NCBI GenBank assembly: GCA_947364395.1
Contig: CANASS010000015.1
Span: 1 to 41,993, forward strand
Reading direction: 5' to 3'
Length of the DNA: 41,993 bases
DNA from: an uncultured bacterium
GTDB lineage: Bacteria; Bacillota; Clostridia; Oscillospirales; Oscillospiraceae
Below are positions 15,884-24,641 of this stretch, one piece after another. The translations under genes were made by a program, and so were the position numbers. Under the pieces are notes generated by a model. That model saw only the letters and a list, made by a program, of their open reading frames with translations, was not told the DNA's origin and searched no databases. Numbering within the stretch: the first letter of the stretch is position 1; each line of letters opens with the position of its first letter.

Positions 15884-17140
15884 CTATTCTTCCCGGCGCT
15901 CCACGCTGGCCCCCAGGATCCGAAGCATCTCCTCCAGTCCCTCGTACCCCCGGTCGATGTGGTTCAGGCCGGACAGAACGGTGGTTCCCTCCGCCCCCAG
16001 GGCCGCCGCGGCCAGAGCCCCGCCGCCCCGCAGGTCGGCGGCCTCCACTCTGGCCCCATGGAGCCGCTCCACCCCCCGGACCAGGGCCACCCGGCCCTCG
16101 GTGGTGATGTCCGCCCCCATGCGGATCAGCTCCGGCACGTGGCGGTAGCGGCTGTCGAACATGGTCTCCACGAACAGGGTGCAGCCCTGGGATGCCGCCA
16201 GCGCCGCCATAACGGGTGCCTGGGCATCGGTGGGAAAGCCGGGATACGGGGCGGTGCGGATGGTAGGCGCCCCCTTCAGCAGCGCCTCCCGGTCCCGGGC
16301 CAGCTCCACATACTCCAGCCTGCTCTCCACCCGGCACCCCGCCTGGTGGAATACGGACAGGACGGTGGCCAGATGCCGCCAGTCCACCCCGCGAAGCCGC
16401 ACCCGCCCCCCGGCGGAGGCGGCGGCGGACAGCAGGGTGGCGGCCACGATGCGGTCCCCCATGACGGTGTATTCCCCGCCGGACAGGGGCCGCCCGCCCT
16501 CCACAGTGACGGTGGAGCTGCCCGCCCCCCGCACACAGGCTCCCAGGCTGTTGAGGAAGCTCTGGAGATCACCGATCTCCGGCTCCCGGGCCGCGTTGGT
16601 GATGGTGGTGACGCCGGAGGCCCCCACAGCGCACAGCATAGCGTTCTCCGTGGCCCCCACACTGGGCAGGGACAGTTGAATCTCCCCTCCCCGGGGCCTC
16701 CCCTGACAGTGGATGCCCCGGTCCTCGCTCATCTCGCACCCCAGGGCCCGGATGGCGCTGAGGTGCAGGTCGATGGGCCGGGGACCCAGCTCGCAGCCGC
16801 CGGGATAGGTGAGGTGGGCCTCCCCCATCCGGGCCAGTAGCGGCCCCAGGAAAATGATGGACGAGCGCATGGCCCGCATCTGCTTTTCGGAGATGGAGCA
16901 CCCGGACACCCCGGCCGGGTCCACAAAGATGGTCTGCCCCTCCTGCTCCACCCGGCAGCCCAGGCGGCGCAGTATGCCCAGCGCCGCCGTCACGTCGGTG
17001 AGCCGGGGACAGTTGCGGAGGGTCACCGGCTCCCGGGCCAGCAGGCAGGCCGCGAGTATGGGCAGCACGCTGTTTTTCGCCCCGTGGACCGTCAGCTCCC
17101 CCTCCAGCGGCGTTCCGCCCCTAAGATACATCACGCTCAT
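15884..17140 (-). CDS. murA: UDP-N-acetylglucosamine 1-carboxyvinyltransferase
   Basis: 418 aa. It transfers enolpyruvate from PEP to UDP-GlcNAc, the first committed step of peptidoglycan synthesis. HGAKNSVLPI carries the Lys22-Asn23 pair. The catalytic Cys116 lies in TYPGGCELGPRPIDLH; Cys here predicts fosfomycin sensitivity, whereas Asp would give resistance. I start at the ATG at 17140 because GGGGAGGC precedes it and the length then matches the family; the frame is open 36 nt further upstream without a ribosome site. It lies between murG and ftsQ, the common Gram-positive order. Confidence 0.97.
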   Translation of the reverse strand: MSVMYLRGGTPLEGELTVHGAKNSVLPILAACLLAREPVTLRNCPRLTDVTAALGILRRLGCRVEQEGQTIFVDPAGVSGCSISEKQMRAMRSSIIFLGPLLARMGEAHLTYPGGCELGPRPIDLHLSAIRALGCEMSEDRGIHCQGRPRGGEIQLSLPSVGATENAMLCAVGASGVTTITNAAREPEIGDLQSFLNSLGACVRGAGSSTVTVEGGRPLSGGEYTVMGDRIVAATLLSAAASAGGRVRLRGVDWRHLATVLSVFHQAGCRVESRLEYVELARDREALLKGAPTIRTAPYPGFPTDAQAPVMAALAASQGCTLFVETMFDSRYRHVPELIRMGADITTEGRVALVRGVERLHGARVEAADLRGGGALAAAALGAEGTTVLSGLNHIDRGYEGLEEMLRILGASVERREE

Positions 17141-17200
17141 GGCAAAGCCTCCCCATAAAAAGAAATCTCGCTTCATTCTATGCGGAAGGGCCTTATGCCG

Positions 17201-18313
17201 TTATTTCATGAGCTGGATGAGGTTTTCGTAAATATCCTGAGCGGCGTTGGGGGCGGCCAGCTGCTTCAGCGCCCGGCCCATGGCCGCCCGGCGTGCGCCG
17301 TCGGCCAGCAGGTCCATGGCCGCCCTGTACAGCCCCTGCCCGGTGCAGTCCTTCTCTTCCATCAGCTCCACTCCGCCCCGGTCGGCCAGCACTTTGGCGT
17401 TTTTGAACTGGTGGTTGGCCGCCACAAAGGGAGAGGGCACCAGAATGGCGGGCTTTCCCAAGGCGGTGAGCTCCCCGATGGTGGACGCCCCCGCCCGGCA
17501 GATCACCAGATCCGCCGCCGCCATCACCACCGGCATGTCGTCAATGTAGGGCCGGATCTCCCGGTCCGTCGCCGCCACCCCCCGTTTGCCCAGCTCCACG
17601 GTCATGTCCTCGTAGTCCCGGCCGGCGGCGTGGATGTAGTGGAACGGCCGGCCCTCGGAGGCCCAGCGCTCCACCAGCTCCACCGTCTTTTCGCTCATGT
17701 GGCCCGCCCCCTGGGACCCCCAGAAAGAGATGACCAGCGGCTGGCTGTCCATCAGACCAAGCTTCAGCCTGGCCTGCTCCCGGTCCAGGGTGAAAAACTC
17801 CCCCCGCACCGGCGTGCCGGTGACGGCCACCCGCTTGGCGTCCTTGTAGTAGTCCGCCGCCTCGGGGAAGCCCACCATCACCAGGTCCACCTTATTGGCC
17901 AGCGCCCGGGTGGTCAGCCCCGGATAGGCGTTGGACTCGTGGATGGCGCAGGGGATGCGCCGCCGGGCCGCCTCGTGGACGGCGGGATAGGAGGCGTAGC
18001 CCCCGGTGCCCACCACCAGGTCCGGCTTGAATTTTTTCAGCAGGGAGGCGGCCTCGTGCTGGCCCACAGGGAGCTTGAAGGCGCTGCTAAGGTTGTGCTT
18101 GAGCACCTTCCAGCTCCAGGCCCGCTCAAAGGTGGACACCTTCACCGTCTCGATGGGGTAGCCCGCCTGCTTCACAAGACGCTGCTCCATCCCCCGTTCC
18201 GCGCCCACAAACAGGATCTCACAGCCGGGGTGCTTTTGCTCGAACTGCTGGGCCACAGCCAAGGCGGGGTTCACGTGTCCCGCCGACCCGCCGCAGGTAA
18301 ATATCACTCTCAT
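17201..18313 (-). CDS. murG: UDP-GlcNAc:lipid I GlcNAc transferase MurG
   Basis: 370 aa GT-B glycosyltransferase at the inner face of the membrane that adds GlcNAc to lipid I to give lipid II. The N-terminal G-loop is GGSAGHVNPAL (8-18). The second loop is GTGGYASYPAV, and the third, usually GGSxG, reads SFWGSQGAGHMSEK. The donor-site segment is CRAGASTIGELTALGKPAILVPSP, split here as RAGASTIGE and GKPAILVPSP. The ATG follows GTGAGGACAAC. It is preceded by a 165-bp leader with similarity to the ftsW leader (see the repeat entries). Confidence 0.97.
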   Translation of the reverse strand: MRVIFTCGGSAGHVNPALAVAQQFEQKHPGCEILFVGAERGMEQRLVKQAGYPIETVKVSTFERAWSWKVLKHNLSSAFKLPVGQHEAASLLKKFKPDLVVGTGGYASYPAVHEAARRRIPCAIHESNAYPGLTTRALANKVDLVMVGFPEAADYYKDAKRVAVTGTPVRGEFFTLDREQARLKLGLMDSQPLVISFWGSQGAGHMSEKTVELVERWASEGRPFHYIHAAGRDYEDMTVELGKRGVAATDREIRPYIDDMPVVMAAADLVICRAGASTIGELTALGKPAILVPSPFVAANHQFKNAKVLADRGGVELMEEKDCTGQGLYRAAMDLLADGARRAAMGRALKQLAAPNAAQDIYENLIQLMK

Positions 18314-18415
18314 GTTGTCCTCACATCATCGAAGCAAAGTCCGCTTGACGGCCTTTCCGCCTTTGGCAAAAACCGCGCCCGCTCCCTTGCTTCTCCTCTC
18401 CCCGCAAAGCCAAAC
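18314..18415 (-). repeat. murG leader, related to the ftsW leader
   Basis: The 165-bp gap between ftsW and murG has a 3' half that resembles the sequence just before ftsW. Both contain a TTTGCCAaAGGCG-type core at nearly the same distance from the start codon (57 and 59 nt), preceded by purine-rich GAGCG sequence and followed by a CTTTGCTTcGA / GCTTTGACGA block and GAGGA. Both halves also read as similar peptides (RERARFLPKAER...GLCFDD here, NERAFAIGESKEYGACFDER at ftsW), so a duplicated coding or repeat unit is possible. No gene is called. Confidence 0.4.
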
Positions 18416-18478
18416 GCCAGCTTTGAGGGGGCCCCTGTTTGTCTCACAAGCTCCATTCTCCCGCCTCCACCTTTCCAT

Positions 18479-19708
18479 TTACTCCGCCTTAGGGGCGGCG
18501 ATCTGCCGGGATACGCTGAGCACCATCCCCATCTCCCCCAGCTGGATGGCCAGAGCCGTGCCTCCGTAACTGAAAAAGGGCAGGGAGATGCCGGTGGGAG
18601 GCAGGAAGCCGGTGACCACACCGATGTTGAAAAAGGTCTGAAAGGCCGTCAGCGAGGTGATGCCCACCACCAGCAGGGTCCCGAAGCGGTCCCGGGCGTG
18701 GAGGGCCAGCCAGTATCCCCGGATGATGAGCAGGGCGAACAGGGCCATGATGATGAGGGCCCCCACCATGCCCAGCTCCTCGCAGACGATGGAGAAGATG
18801 TAGTCGTTGTGCTCCTCCGGCAGAAAAGAATATTTCTGGCGGCTGTTGCCCAGCCCCACCCCCAGAAGCCCCCCGGAGCCGATGGAGATCCGGGACTGCC
18901 AGGGCTGATAGCCGCCGCGCTTCAGGTCGCTGAGCGGGTTCTGCCAGATCTCGATGCGCTGGGTCATATACTCCGTCTGAGTGATGATCCACAGCAGCGC
19001 CCCGCCCACCAGCGCTCCTCCTGCGGCGAACCAGCCCAGCGGGACTCCTGCGGCGAACAGCACCGAGGCCGCCGCCACCACCACCAGAATCATGGCAGAC
19101 ATGTGGTGCTGCGCGGCGATGATGCCCAGCACCACCGCCAGCGCAACGCCGTAGGGCACCAGCTCCAGCAATCCCACGTGGTCCAGGCGGGCGGCCATCC
19201 GGCCGGTGAAGGTGCGCTTGCTCCACCTTCGGTCCAGACCCACCTGCCCCGTCCGCTTGGACAGTCCGGCGGCAAAAAACATAATAACGCCCACCTTGGC
19301 AATCTCCGAGGGCTGGAAACGGATGCCGAAAATGCTCACCCACCGCTGAGCGCCGCCGCCGGTCTTGCCAATGCCGGGAACGAACACCAGCAGCATCAGC
19401 ACGATGGACGCCGCCAGCACAAAAACGGACATCCAGCGGAAGTGCTGGTAGTCGATTTTTGAGATGATGTACATACCTGCCACGCCGATCAGCGCAAAGA
19501 CAAACTGCCGCTTGAAAAAGTAGAGGGGGTCTCCCTCGGTGTTGATGCCGGCGCTGCTGTTGTACATGGCGGAGGCGTAGGAGGCGGACAGCACCATGAT
19601 GAGGCCGATGGCGGTGAGCAGCATCACCAGCGCCAAAAAGGGCAGGTCGATGGGTCCCCTGGCCAGCTTCTGCTCAATGGTCAGGTCCCGTTTCGCTTTT
19701 CTTGCCAT
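18479..19708 (-). CDS. ftsW: SEDS peptidoglycan polymerase FtsW/SpoVE type
   Basis: 409 aa with about ten membrane helices. SEDS proteins polymerise lipid II into glycan strands together with a class B PBP, here the FtsI/SpoVD protein of the same cluster. Family motifs are GGAQRWVSIFGIRFQPSEIAK (extracytoplasmic loop; shown as GAQRWVSIFG and FQPSEIAK), SRISIGSGGLLGVGLGNS, FLPEEHNDYIFSIVCEE and FLPPTGISLPFFSYGGT near the C-terminus. The ATG has GAGAGGAGAGG upstream. FtsW and the sporulation paralogue SpoVE cannot be told apart by sequence alone; the location with ftsZ and ftsQ favours the vegetative role. Confidence 0.95.
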   Translation of the reverse strand: MARKAKRDLTIEQKLARGPIDLPFLALVMLLTAIGLIMVLSASYASAMYNSSAGINTEGDPLYFFKRQFVFALIGVAGMYIISKIDYQHFRWMSVFVLAASIVLMLLVFVPGIGKTGGGAQRWVSIFGIRFQPSEIAKVGVIMFFAAGLSKRTGQVGLDRRWSKRTFTGRMAARLDHVGLLELVPYGVALAVVLGIIAAQHHMSAMILVVVAAASVLFAAGVPLGWFAAGGALVGGALLWIITQTEYMTQRIEIWQNPLSDLKRGGYQPWQSRISIGSGGLLGVGLGNSRQKYSFLPEEHNDYIFSIVCEELGMVGALIIMALFALLIIRGYWLALHARDRFGTLLVVGITSLTAFQTFFNIGVVTGFLPPTGISLPFFSYGGTALAIQLGEMGMVLSVSRQIAAPKAE

Positions 19709-19812
19709 GGGTATCCTCTCCTCTCGTCAAAGCAAGCCCCATATTCTTTGCTTTCGCCTATGGCAAAGGCTCGCTCATTCCGCTGTTCTTCCGCTCCAAA
19801 CCGGCCCCGCTT
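19709..19812 (-). repeat. ftsW leader, related to the murG leader
   Basis: Counterpart of the murG leader. The core TTTGCCATAGGCG (19767-19755) lies 59 nt before the ftsW ATG, preceded by GCGGAATGAGCGAG and followed by AAGCAAAG, GGCTTGCTTTGACGAGAG and GAGGA. The remaining part of this 178-bp gap, toward mraY, has a GCGGC..GCCGC hairpin (GGCGGCGCAAGCCGCC on the minus strand) that may act as a weak terminator or processing site after mraY. Confidence 0.4.
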
Positions 19813-19886
19813 CCCCGGGCTCCGATTCGCGGGCGGCTTGCGCCGCCTATTGGGATTCCATTCACGCAGGCGCAATGACTCCGCAT

Positions 19887-20876
19887 TTATATTGCGTAGC
19901 GGTACATCACGCCGACAAACGCCAGCAGGCAGAACGCCACCGTAATCCCCGTGAAGGTGAGCACGATGCGCACCTCGCTCCAGCCCCCCAGCTCCAGATG
20001 GTGGTGGAGGGGGGCCATGCGGAAGATCCGCTTGCCGTGGGTGAGCTTGAAGTAGCCCACCTGGATGATGTCGCTCATGGTCTCGGCGATGTAGATGACC
20101 CCCACCGGCACCAGCACCAGGGGCGCGTCCAGGGCAAAGGCCATGCCGCACACCGCGCCCCCCAGGAACAGGGAGCCGGTGTCCCCCATGAACACCTTGG
20201 CGGGGTGGAAATTATACACCAGGAAGCCCAGCAGGCCCCCCGCCAGCGCCCCTGCAAACACGCCCACCGCCCCCTTATCCCACCAGTGGGACAGCACGGC
20301 AAAAAACACCGATACCGCCAGCGTCACCGACCCAGCAAGGCCGTCCAGCCCGTCGGTGAGATTGACTGAGTTGACGCAGCCCACAATGACAAAGGCCGCA
20401 AACACCAGATAGACCCCCCAATTCAGAGGAATAGTGATGTTGACGAAGGGAATGTACAGGTTGGGGGTCAGGTGGTGGGTGCTGTTGAGCAGGGTCAGAA
20501 AGGCGATGGCCGCCGCCAGCTGCAGCAGGAACTTCCACCCGGCGGTGAGGCCGGTGTTATCGTGCTTGCGGATCTTGGCGTAGTCGTCCACAAAGCCGAT
20601 GGCCCCGCATACCAGGGCAAAGCCCAGCACAAACAACGCCTGCCAGCTTCCTTCGGCCATGTCCTCCCAGCCGAAGGCCAGCACCACCACCGCCGCCGCC
20701 AGAATAAACATGATCCCCCCCATGGTGGGGGTGCCCTCTTTATTTTTGTGCCAGTTGGGACCGATCTCCTTGATGGACTGGCCCGCATGCAGGGCCCGCA
20801 GGACGGGGATGAGGAACCATCCCACCGCCGCCGAGATCACAAAGGCGGACGCCGCCGCCAGCAGTATTCGTGCCAT
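19887..20876 (-). CDS. mraY: Phospho-N-acetylmuramoyl-pentapeptide transferase
   Basis: 329 aa with ten membrane helices. It moves phospho-MurNAc-pentapeptide to undecaprenyl phosphate to form lipid I. Family motifs are present in order: KEGTPTMGG (about 46-54), GFVDDYAK with the Asp-Asp pair, NSVNLTDGLDGLA, FMGDTGSLFLGG, and the C-terminal PLHHHLELGGWSE with the HHH signature. The ATG follows GGAGGAGAAAATT. Its usual neighbours murE, murF and murD are missing here; upstream is the Mur-ligase-like relic and downstream ftsW. Confidence 0.97.
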   Translation of the reverse strand: MARILLAAASAFVISAAVGWFLIPVLRALHAGQSIKEIGPNWHKNKEGTPTMGGIMFILAAAVVVLAFGWEDMAEGSWQALFVLGFALVCGAIGFVDDYAKIRKHDNTGLTAGWKFLLQLAAAIAFLTLLNSTHHLTPNLYIPFVNITIPLNWGVYLVFAAFVIVGCVNSVNLTDGLDGLAGSVTLAVSVFFAVLSHWWDKGAVGVFAGALAGGLLGFLVYNFHPAKVFMGDTGSLFLGGAVCGMAFALDAPLVLVPVGVIYIAETMSDIIQVGYFKLTHGKRIFRMAPLHHHLELGGWSEVRIVLTFTGITVAFCLLAFVGVMYRYAI

Positions 20877-20925
20877 AATTTTCTCCTCCGCACACTCTTT
20901 CGTAATTTCCTTTTCTCTCAGCGGG

Positions 20926-21456
20926 CTAACCGCTCAGCCGCTTCGCCGCCTCCGGCAGGGGCACGCCCAGGGCCAGCGCCCCCGCCAGGGCCGCCAGATG
21001 GTCGTACAGCCTGGGGCGTCCCCCGGCGGGCACCCTGACCCGGGCCAGCTCACCCCCGGTGGTAAAGGCCTCGAACTCCAGCCGCTCCCCACGGATGCGG
21101 ACGTTTTTCGCCGTCAGATCTGCCTGGGGTCTGCCATCAGAGTAGCCGTACACCGCCCCGGGCATGGCCCCGGCCAGCCGCCGCCCCTCCGGGTCGTCCA
21201 GCCCCACCACCGTCACCTCCGACCGGGGGGACAGCGCCCACCGGGCGGCGGCGCAGCCGCTCAGCGTCCGCCCCGGGGGCGGGTCGAAGTTCTCCACCAC
21301 CACCACCCGGCAGCGGCCCTCATAGAGCGCCGCCTGACAGGGGGTGAGCTCCACCACCGGGCCGGGCACCAGGGCCCGCAGCAGCCCGGCGGTGAGGGTT
21401 CCGCCCCGGCCCACCACGGCCACCGAGGCCTCATTTCTGCCCTTAATTGTCTCCAT
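20926..21456 (-). CDS. Degenerate Mur-ligase-like protein (central domain only)
   Basis: 176 aa, intact frame in the place where murE/murF normally stand. Residues 86-158 resemble the central domain of MurE-type ligases: VVGLDDPEGRRLA matches the NLDD..GRRLA segment, ADLTAKNVRIRG matches ADVRAENI, and GRPRLYDHLAALAGALALGVP matches the GRHNVYNALAA region. The ATP-binding GTxGKT/S loop would correspond to VGRGGTLTAG (15-24), which lacks the essential Lys. The UDP-MurNAc-binding N-terminal domain and the C-terminal domain are absent. It is therefore unlikely to be an active ligase; it could be a decaying gene or a protein with a new role. The ATG at 21456 overlaps the end of ftsI/spoVD and has no clear ribosome site; a GTG about 11 codons in is an alternative. 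Confidence 0.6.
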   Translation of the reverse strand: METIKGRNEASVAVVGRGGTLTAGLLRALVPGPVVELTPCQAALYEGRCRVVVVENFDPPPGRTLSGCAAARWALSPRSEVTVVGLDDPEGRRLAGAMPGAVYGYSDGRPQADLTAKNVRIRGERLEFEAFTTGGELARVRVPAGGRPRLYDHLAALAGALALGVPLPEAAKRLSG

Positions 21457-23863
21457 ATTCAATATCGCTCACAAATCTTACCTCTATCACGGTGCCGGGA
21501 GACACCATGACCCCCGGGTCCACCGACTGGGCCGCCATTACCGTGGTGGAGTTGGAGTCCACCACGCCGGTGGCACGCATGAACAACCCGTGCTCCTCCA
21601 GCTTCGTCTTGGCCGCCGCTGGGCTCAGGCCCGTCAGGTCCGGGGTCTCCACCTGCCCGGCGGGGCTCTCGTCGCCCAGGTACAAGATCACGTTGGACCC
21701 GCCCGGGATGGACACGCCGGCGGCGGGCACCTGGCCGGTGACCACGCTGCCCGTGCCCACCGTGCGGCACTCAAAGCCCGCGCTTTGCAGGGCGCCCTTG
21801 GCCACCGTCAGCTCCCTTCCGATGACGTAGGGCATGGGGGTGTCCGCTCCGGCCAGCTCGTCGTCGCTGTACTGCTTCTCCACGCCCATGTAGTCCAGAA
21901 TGTTGGCGATGAGCGCCCCCGCCATAGGGGCGGCGATATTGCCGCCGCTGATGTAGGTCCCGCCGGCGGTGTAGCTGGAGTTGGGACCGGAGCGCTTGGG
22001 CGTGTCGTACACCACCAGCACCAGCACTTTGGGGTCGTCCGCCGGGGCAAAGCCCATGAAGGAGCACATCACGTCCTTATTGTAGCCGGGCTGTTTCTCC
22101 CGGTCCAGCAGCTCCGAGGTGCCCGTCTTGCCGCCGATGCGGTAGCCGCTCTGGGAGGCGTTGTGGCCAGAGTCGTTGACCACCACGCTCTCCAGGATGC
22201 CCCGCATTTTTTCAGAGGTGGACTCGCTGATGACCTGCCGCACCTCCACAGTCTCGTGGTAGAAGGTGGTGTTGCCTTCCCCGTCGGTGATGGACTGCAC
22301 CACATAGGGCTGGAGCAGATGCCCGCCGTTGATGACGGCGGCAAAGGCGGTGGCCATCTCAATGGGGGTGATCTTAAACCGCTGGCCGAAGGAGGAGGTG
22401 GCCAGCTCGATGGAGGAGCTGGCGTTGCGGCTTGTGAAGTAGTCCTCATCCCAGAAGATGCCCTTTTCCTCGCCGCTCAGGTCGATGCCGGTCTTTTCCA
22501 GCAGTCCGAAGTCTTTCCAATACTTCCAGGTGATCTCCGGCCCGATATCCTCGGCGATGTCCATCAGGGCCACGTTGCAGGAGTTGCCCACCGCCTTGGT
22601 GAGGTTCTGCTGGCCGTGGCCACCTTTCTTGTGGCAGTTGATGGGTTTCGGCCAGTCCGGGTTTTTCTTGGACCCGCCGCAGTAGTAGGTGCTGTCCATG
22701 GAGATGATGCCCTCCTCCAGGCCGATGGACACGGTGATGGGCTTGAACACCGACCCCGGCTCATAGGTCTCGTCCAGAGTGCGGTTGCGGCGCTGTTTGT
22801 TCTGGGCGGCAACCAGCGCCTCGTTGTACTCCTCGCTGTCCTCCCCCTTCTCCGCCTTGACGGCCTCCAGCTCCGCCAGAAGGTCATCATTGATGATCTT
22901 ATTGTAGCTGTTCGGGTCAAAATCCGGGGAACTGGCCATGGCCAGCACCGCCCCGGTCTGAGGGTCGATGGCCAGACCGAAGGCCCCGGCCTGCACGTCG
23001 TAGGTCTCGATGCCCTCCGCCAGGGTCTGCTCCAGCATGGCCTGGATGCGCTCGTCGATGGTGAGGTGGACATCGTAGCCGTTCTCGGCGTCAAAATACA
23101 TCTCGTAGCCGGAGATCATCTCCTGGCCCCAGCCGTTGGTGGAGGTGACCACCCGGCCCAGCTCGCCGGACAAGGCATCCTCATAGCCCGCCTCCACTCC
23201 CATGGCTCCCACCTTGTTGGCGCCGCTGTTCTCGTTGTAGCTCATAAAGCCCAGCACGTGGGCCCCTATGGAGGAAAAGGGGTAGTACCGCTTGCTGCTG
23301 GGGGTGAGGTACAGCAGGCCGGTGATGTGGTTTTTGCTGGTGAACTCCCGGACCTTCTCCGCCTCCTCCTCCTCCAGTTCCGTGTACAGCTCCACATAGG
23401 CGTTTTTCGTGTTCTCCAGCCGCTTCCACAGCGTCTCCTTGTCGTAGCCCAGGGTTTCGGACACCCAGTCCGCGATCAGCGCGCGCAGGTCGTACAGCGC
23501 CTTTTCATAAGCCGCGTCGTCATGGGAGCCGTCCTCTTTTTTGTAGTTGTCCCGGTCAACGGCATCGTACACCCCCATAGGGGACAGGATCAGCTTGTAG
23601 ACCGTGGCGGACATGGCCATGGACCGGCCCTCCCGGTCGTAGATGGTGCCCCGGTTGGCGGGCACGGATACGCTTTTGGTCTGCTGGTTGGCGGCCCGCT
23701 CTTTCCACTGATCGTGCTCCACGATCTGGAGCTTGTAGAGCTGGGCGGCGAGGGGCAGAAACATCCCCACCCCCAGGACAACCATCAGGAAGATGGTGCG
23801 CCGGAACAGGCTGCGGTTGTTTTTGCCCTCCGAGCGGCGGGGCTTGCGGCTGGGGTCCTGCAT
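21443..23863 (-). CDS. Class B penicillin-binding protein with two PASTA domains (FtsI/SpoVD type)
   Basis: 806 aa septal transpeptidase. It has a short basic cytoplasmic tail, one membrane helix (about 21-42), a dimerisation domain (about 65-260), then the transpeptidase domain with Ser371-x-x-Lys374 (EPGSVFKP), SCN (428-430) and KTGT (579-582), and two C-terminal PASTA repeats (about 672-727 and 735-798). One PASTA repeat is usual in SpoVD and two in PBP2B, so this may be the vegetative FtsI equivalent; a single symbol would be unsafe. It works with FtsW. The ATG follows GGGGGAGAAGCCC. The 152-bp leader contains a possible pseudoknot. Confidence 0.95.
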   Translation of the reverse strand: MQDPSRKPRRSEGKNNRSLFRRTIFLMVVLGVGMFLPLAAQLYKLQIVEHDQWKERAANQQTKSVSVPANRGTIYDREGRSMAMSATVYKLILSPMGVYDAVDRDNYKKEDGSHDDAAYEKALYDLRALIADWVSETLGYDKETLWKRLENTKNAYVELYTELEEEEAEKVREFTSKNHITGLLYLTPSSKRYYPFSSIGAHVLGFMSYNENSGANKVGAMGVEAGYEDALSGELGRVVTSTNGWGQEMISGYEMYFDAENGYDVHLTIDERIQAMLEQTLAEGIETYDVQAGAFGLAIDPQTGAVLAMASSPDFDPNSYNKIINDDLLAELEAVKAEKGEDSEEYNEALVAAQNKQRRNRTLDETYEPGSVFKPITVSIGLEEGIISMDSTYYCGGSKKNPDWPKPINCHKKGGHGQQNLTKAVGNSCNVALMDIAEDIGPEITWKYWKDFGLLEKTGIDLSGEEKGIFWDEDYFTSRNASSSIELATSSFGQRFKITPIEMATAFAAVINGGHLLQPYVVQSITDGEGNTTFYHETVEVRQVISESTSEKMRGILESVVVNDSGHNASQSGYRIGGKTGTSELLDREKQPGYNKDVMCSFMGFAPADDPKVLVLVVYDTPKRSGPNSSYTAGGTYISGGNIAAPMAGALIANILDYMGVEKQYSDDELAGADTPMPYVIGRELTVAKGALQSAGFECRTVGTGSVVTGQVPAAGVSIPGGSNVILYLGDESPAGQVETPDLTGLSPAAAKTKLEEHGLFMRATGVVDSNSTTVMAAQSVDPGVMVSPGTVIEVRFVSDIEYGDN

Positions 23864-23890
23864 TGGGCTTCTCCCCCGTTTCTAGAATTT

Positions 23891-23945
23891 CACAGGGTTT
23901 TATGGGATAGGGGCGCGGGGAACCCTGTGCGTTCCTCACGCCCCT
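23891..23945 (-). other. Possible H-type RNA pseudoknot in the ftsI/spoVD leader
   Basis: Read on the minus strand, four segments interleave. AGGGGCG (23945-23939) can pair with CGCCCCT (23915-23909), and CACAGGGTT (23929-23921) can pair with AACCCTGTG (23899-23891). Connecting loops are about 9, 5 and 9 nt. The arrangement gives either a pseudoknot or two mutually exclusive hairpins. It ends 27 nt before the start codon, close to the ribosome site. No ligand or protein is known to me for it. Confidence 0.45.
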
Positions 23946-24015
23946 CGTGTCTCTCTATAGGCAAATGATATGTGGCCGGACGGGCTGGTTAGAACCTGAA
24001 CCCATCACCGGGAAC

Positions 24016-24591
24016 TCAGGGCAGCAGACCGGCCAAAAACTGCTCCGCCCGCTGGATGAGGCCGGACAGCCCCTCCCCCGCGCCGTCGTAGTACACCACG
24101 TTGTCCCCGCCGGACAGGTCCAGATACACGGTCTGGCCCGCGCCGGGCCGGACCATGGTGCCGTCGGACACGAACTGCTTCTCAATGGCCTCCAGGTCGA
24201 ACACCAGCTCATACTTGGCCTGAAGGGTGCGGCTCTCGTCTTGGAGACCGGCCAGCTGGCTCCGCAGCTCCACGATGTCGTTGTTGGCCACCGCCAGCCG
24301 GGCGCTGTTCACCACCAGCAGCAGCATACAGGCCAGCACCACAAACAGCCCCACCACGGTGAAGGGGGCCACGGCGCTCTGTGTGCGCACCTCGATGTTG
24401 GGCCGTGCCGCCGGACGGCGGCGGGGCCTGGGCTGAGGCCGGCGGGCAGGCTCCGGCCGCCGGACGGTATTGCCCCGGATCTGCTCCCTGCGGGAGGGCT
24501 TCTGCAGGGGCGCATGCTCAAACTCGGGCTGATAGGCCACGTTGCCGTTGGTGCGGTATCTTCTTGTGCCGCTCCTGCGCTGAGTCGCCAT
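24016..24591 (-). CDS. ftsL: FtsL-like cell division protein
   Basis: 191 aa bitopic membrane protein in the ftsL position of the cluster. A long basic, Pro/Arg-rich cytoplasmic part (1-70, with RRPQPRPRRRPAARP) is followed by one membrane helix (about 77-97) and a short coiled coil (about 100-130). The C-terminal part ends with GLSGLIQRAEQFLAGLL. The family links FtsQ/DivIB and FtsI. The identification rests on layout and position because FtsL sequences diverge strongly. I start at the ATG at 24591, which has AAGGAGAA about 8 nt upstream; an upstream in-frame ATG is not supported. Confidence 0.75.
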   Translation of the reverse strand: MATQRRSGTRRYRTNGNVAYQPEFEHAPLQKPSRREQIRGNTVRRPEPARRPQPRPRRRPAARPNIEVRTQSAVAPFTVVGLFVVLACMLLLVVNSARLAVANNDIVELRSQLAGLQDESRTLQAKYELVFDLEAIEKQFVSDGTMVRPGAGQTVYLDLSGGDNVVYYDGAGEGLSGLIQRAEQFLAGLLP

Positions 24592-24641
24592 GGGACATTC
24601 TCCTTTGTGTTGGTCCATGCCCTACCGTGAAATCCGCAGGG

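Noticed and set aside
17180..19462. 760-codon plus-strand frame across murG and ftsW
   Set aside because: It is antisense to two certain genes, without a ribosome site or any recognisable domain; its Pro/Arg/His-rich composition is typical of shadow frames.
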